From Rickettsiales bacterium (GTDB lineage Bacteria > Pseudomonadota > Alphaproteobacteria > Rickettsiales > Anaplasmataceae): 5,030 nucleotides of DNA. Under the pieces are notes generated by a model, which was given only the letters and a program-made list of their open reading frames with translations, made no database searches and had not been told where the DNA came from. Each line of letters starts with the position of its first letter. Position 1 is the stretch's first letter. A program made the position numbers and the translations under genes. Where the stretch lies: NCBI GenBank assembly GCA_031281335.1, contig JAITFM010000004.1, positions 1-5,030 of the forward strand. Reading direction: 5' to 3'. This document shows, piece after piece, positions 5,013-5,030 of this stretch.

Positions 5013-5030
5013 ACACTGAATTTACCTTCA

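Overview
The window looks like chromosomal DNA of Wolbachia (Anaplasmataceae, Rickettsiales). It is strongly AT-rich. DnaA is of alphaproteobacterial/Rickettsiales type. The left edge holds the start of an Rpn/PD-(D/E)XK nuclease-family 'transposase' of the kind present in many copies in Wolbachia and Rickettsia. The genes are separated by long, repeat-bearing spacers typical of this endosymbiont. The genus call rests on recognising these proteins; no database search was run.

Layout, left to right. (1) 1-155, minus: 5' part of the Rpn-family gene, running off the left edge, with a good sigma70-type promoter at 177-205 that overlaps a perfect DnaA-box match. (2) 156-793: a 638-bp gene-free spacer. 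It holds two diverged copies of a roughly 134-150 bp tandem unit (266-540), then a structured block (498-635) with several hairpins. A near-consensus minus-strand promoter at 664-692 points into that block. A probable dnaA terminator lies at 730-763. (3) 794-2176, minus: full-length dnaA. (4) 2177-2489: divergent regulatory spacer with a good plus-strand promoter at 2424-2452. (5) 2490-3218, plus: a short glutamine-synthetase-like protein with only the catalytic domain and several lost active-site residues. (6) A strong hairpin at 3199-3229 covers its stop codon and lies between convergent gene ends. (7) 3239-4864/4870, minus: a large orphan protein with an internal coding minisatellite, a charged helical middle and a polar tail. 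(8) 4893-5012, minus: a possible 39-residue hydrophobic peptide just upstream of it.

How the genes work together: dnaA is the only gene with a certain role (replication initiation). It has no dnaN, gyrB or recF beside it and no cluster of DnaA boxes, so the window does not look like the replication origin. dnaA and the GS-like gene are divergent and share a promoter region. The GS-like gene and the orphan gene converge on one hairpin. No pathway links these genes. The best candidates for undescribed biology are the GS-like pseudoenzyme, the orphan repeat protein with its small upstream ORF, and the possible transcribed RNA in the 500-660 block.
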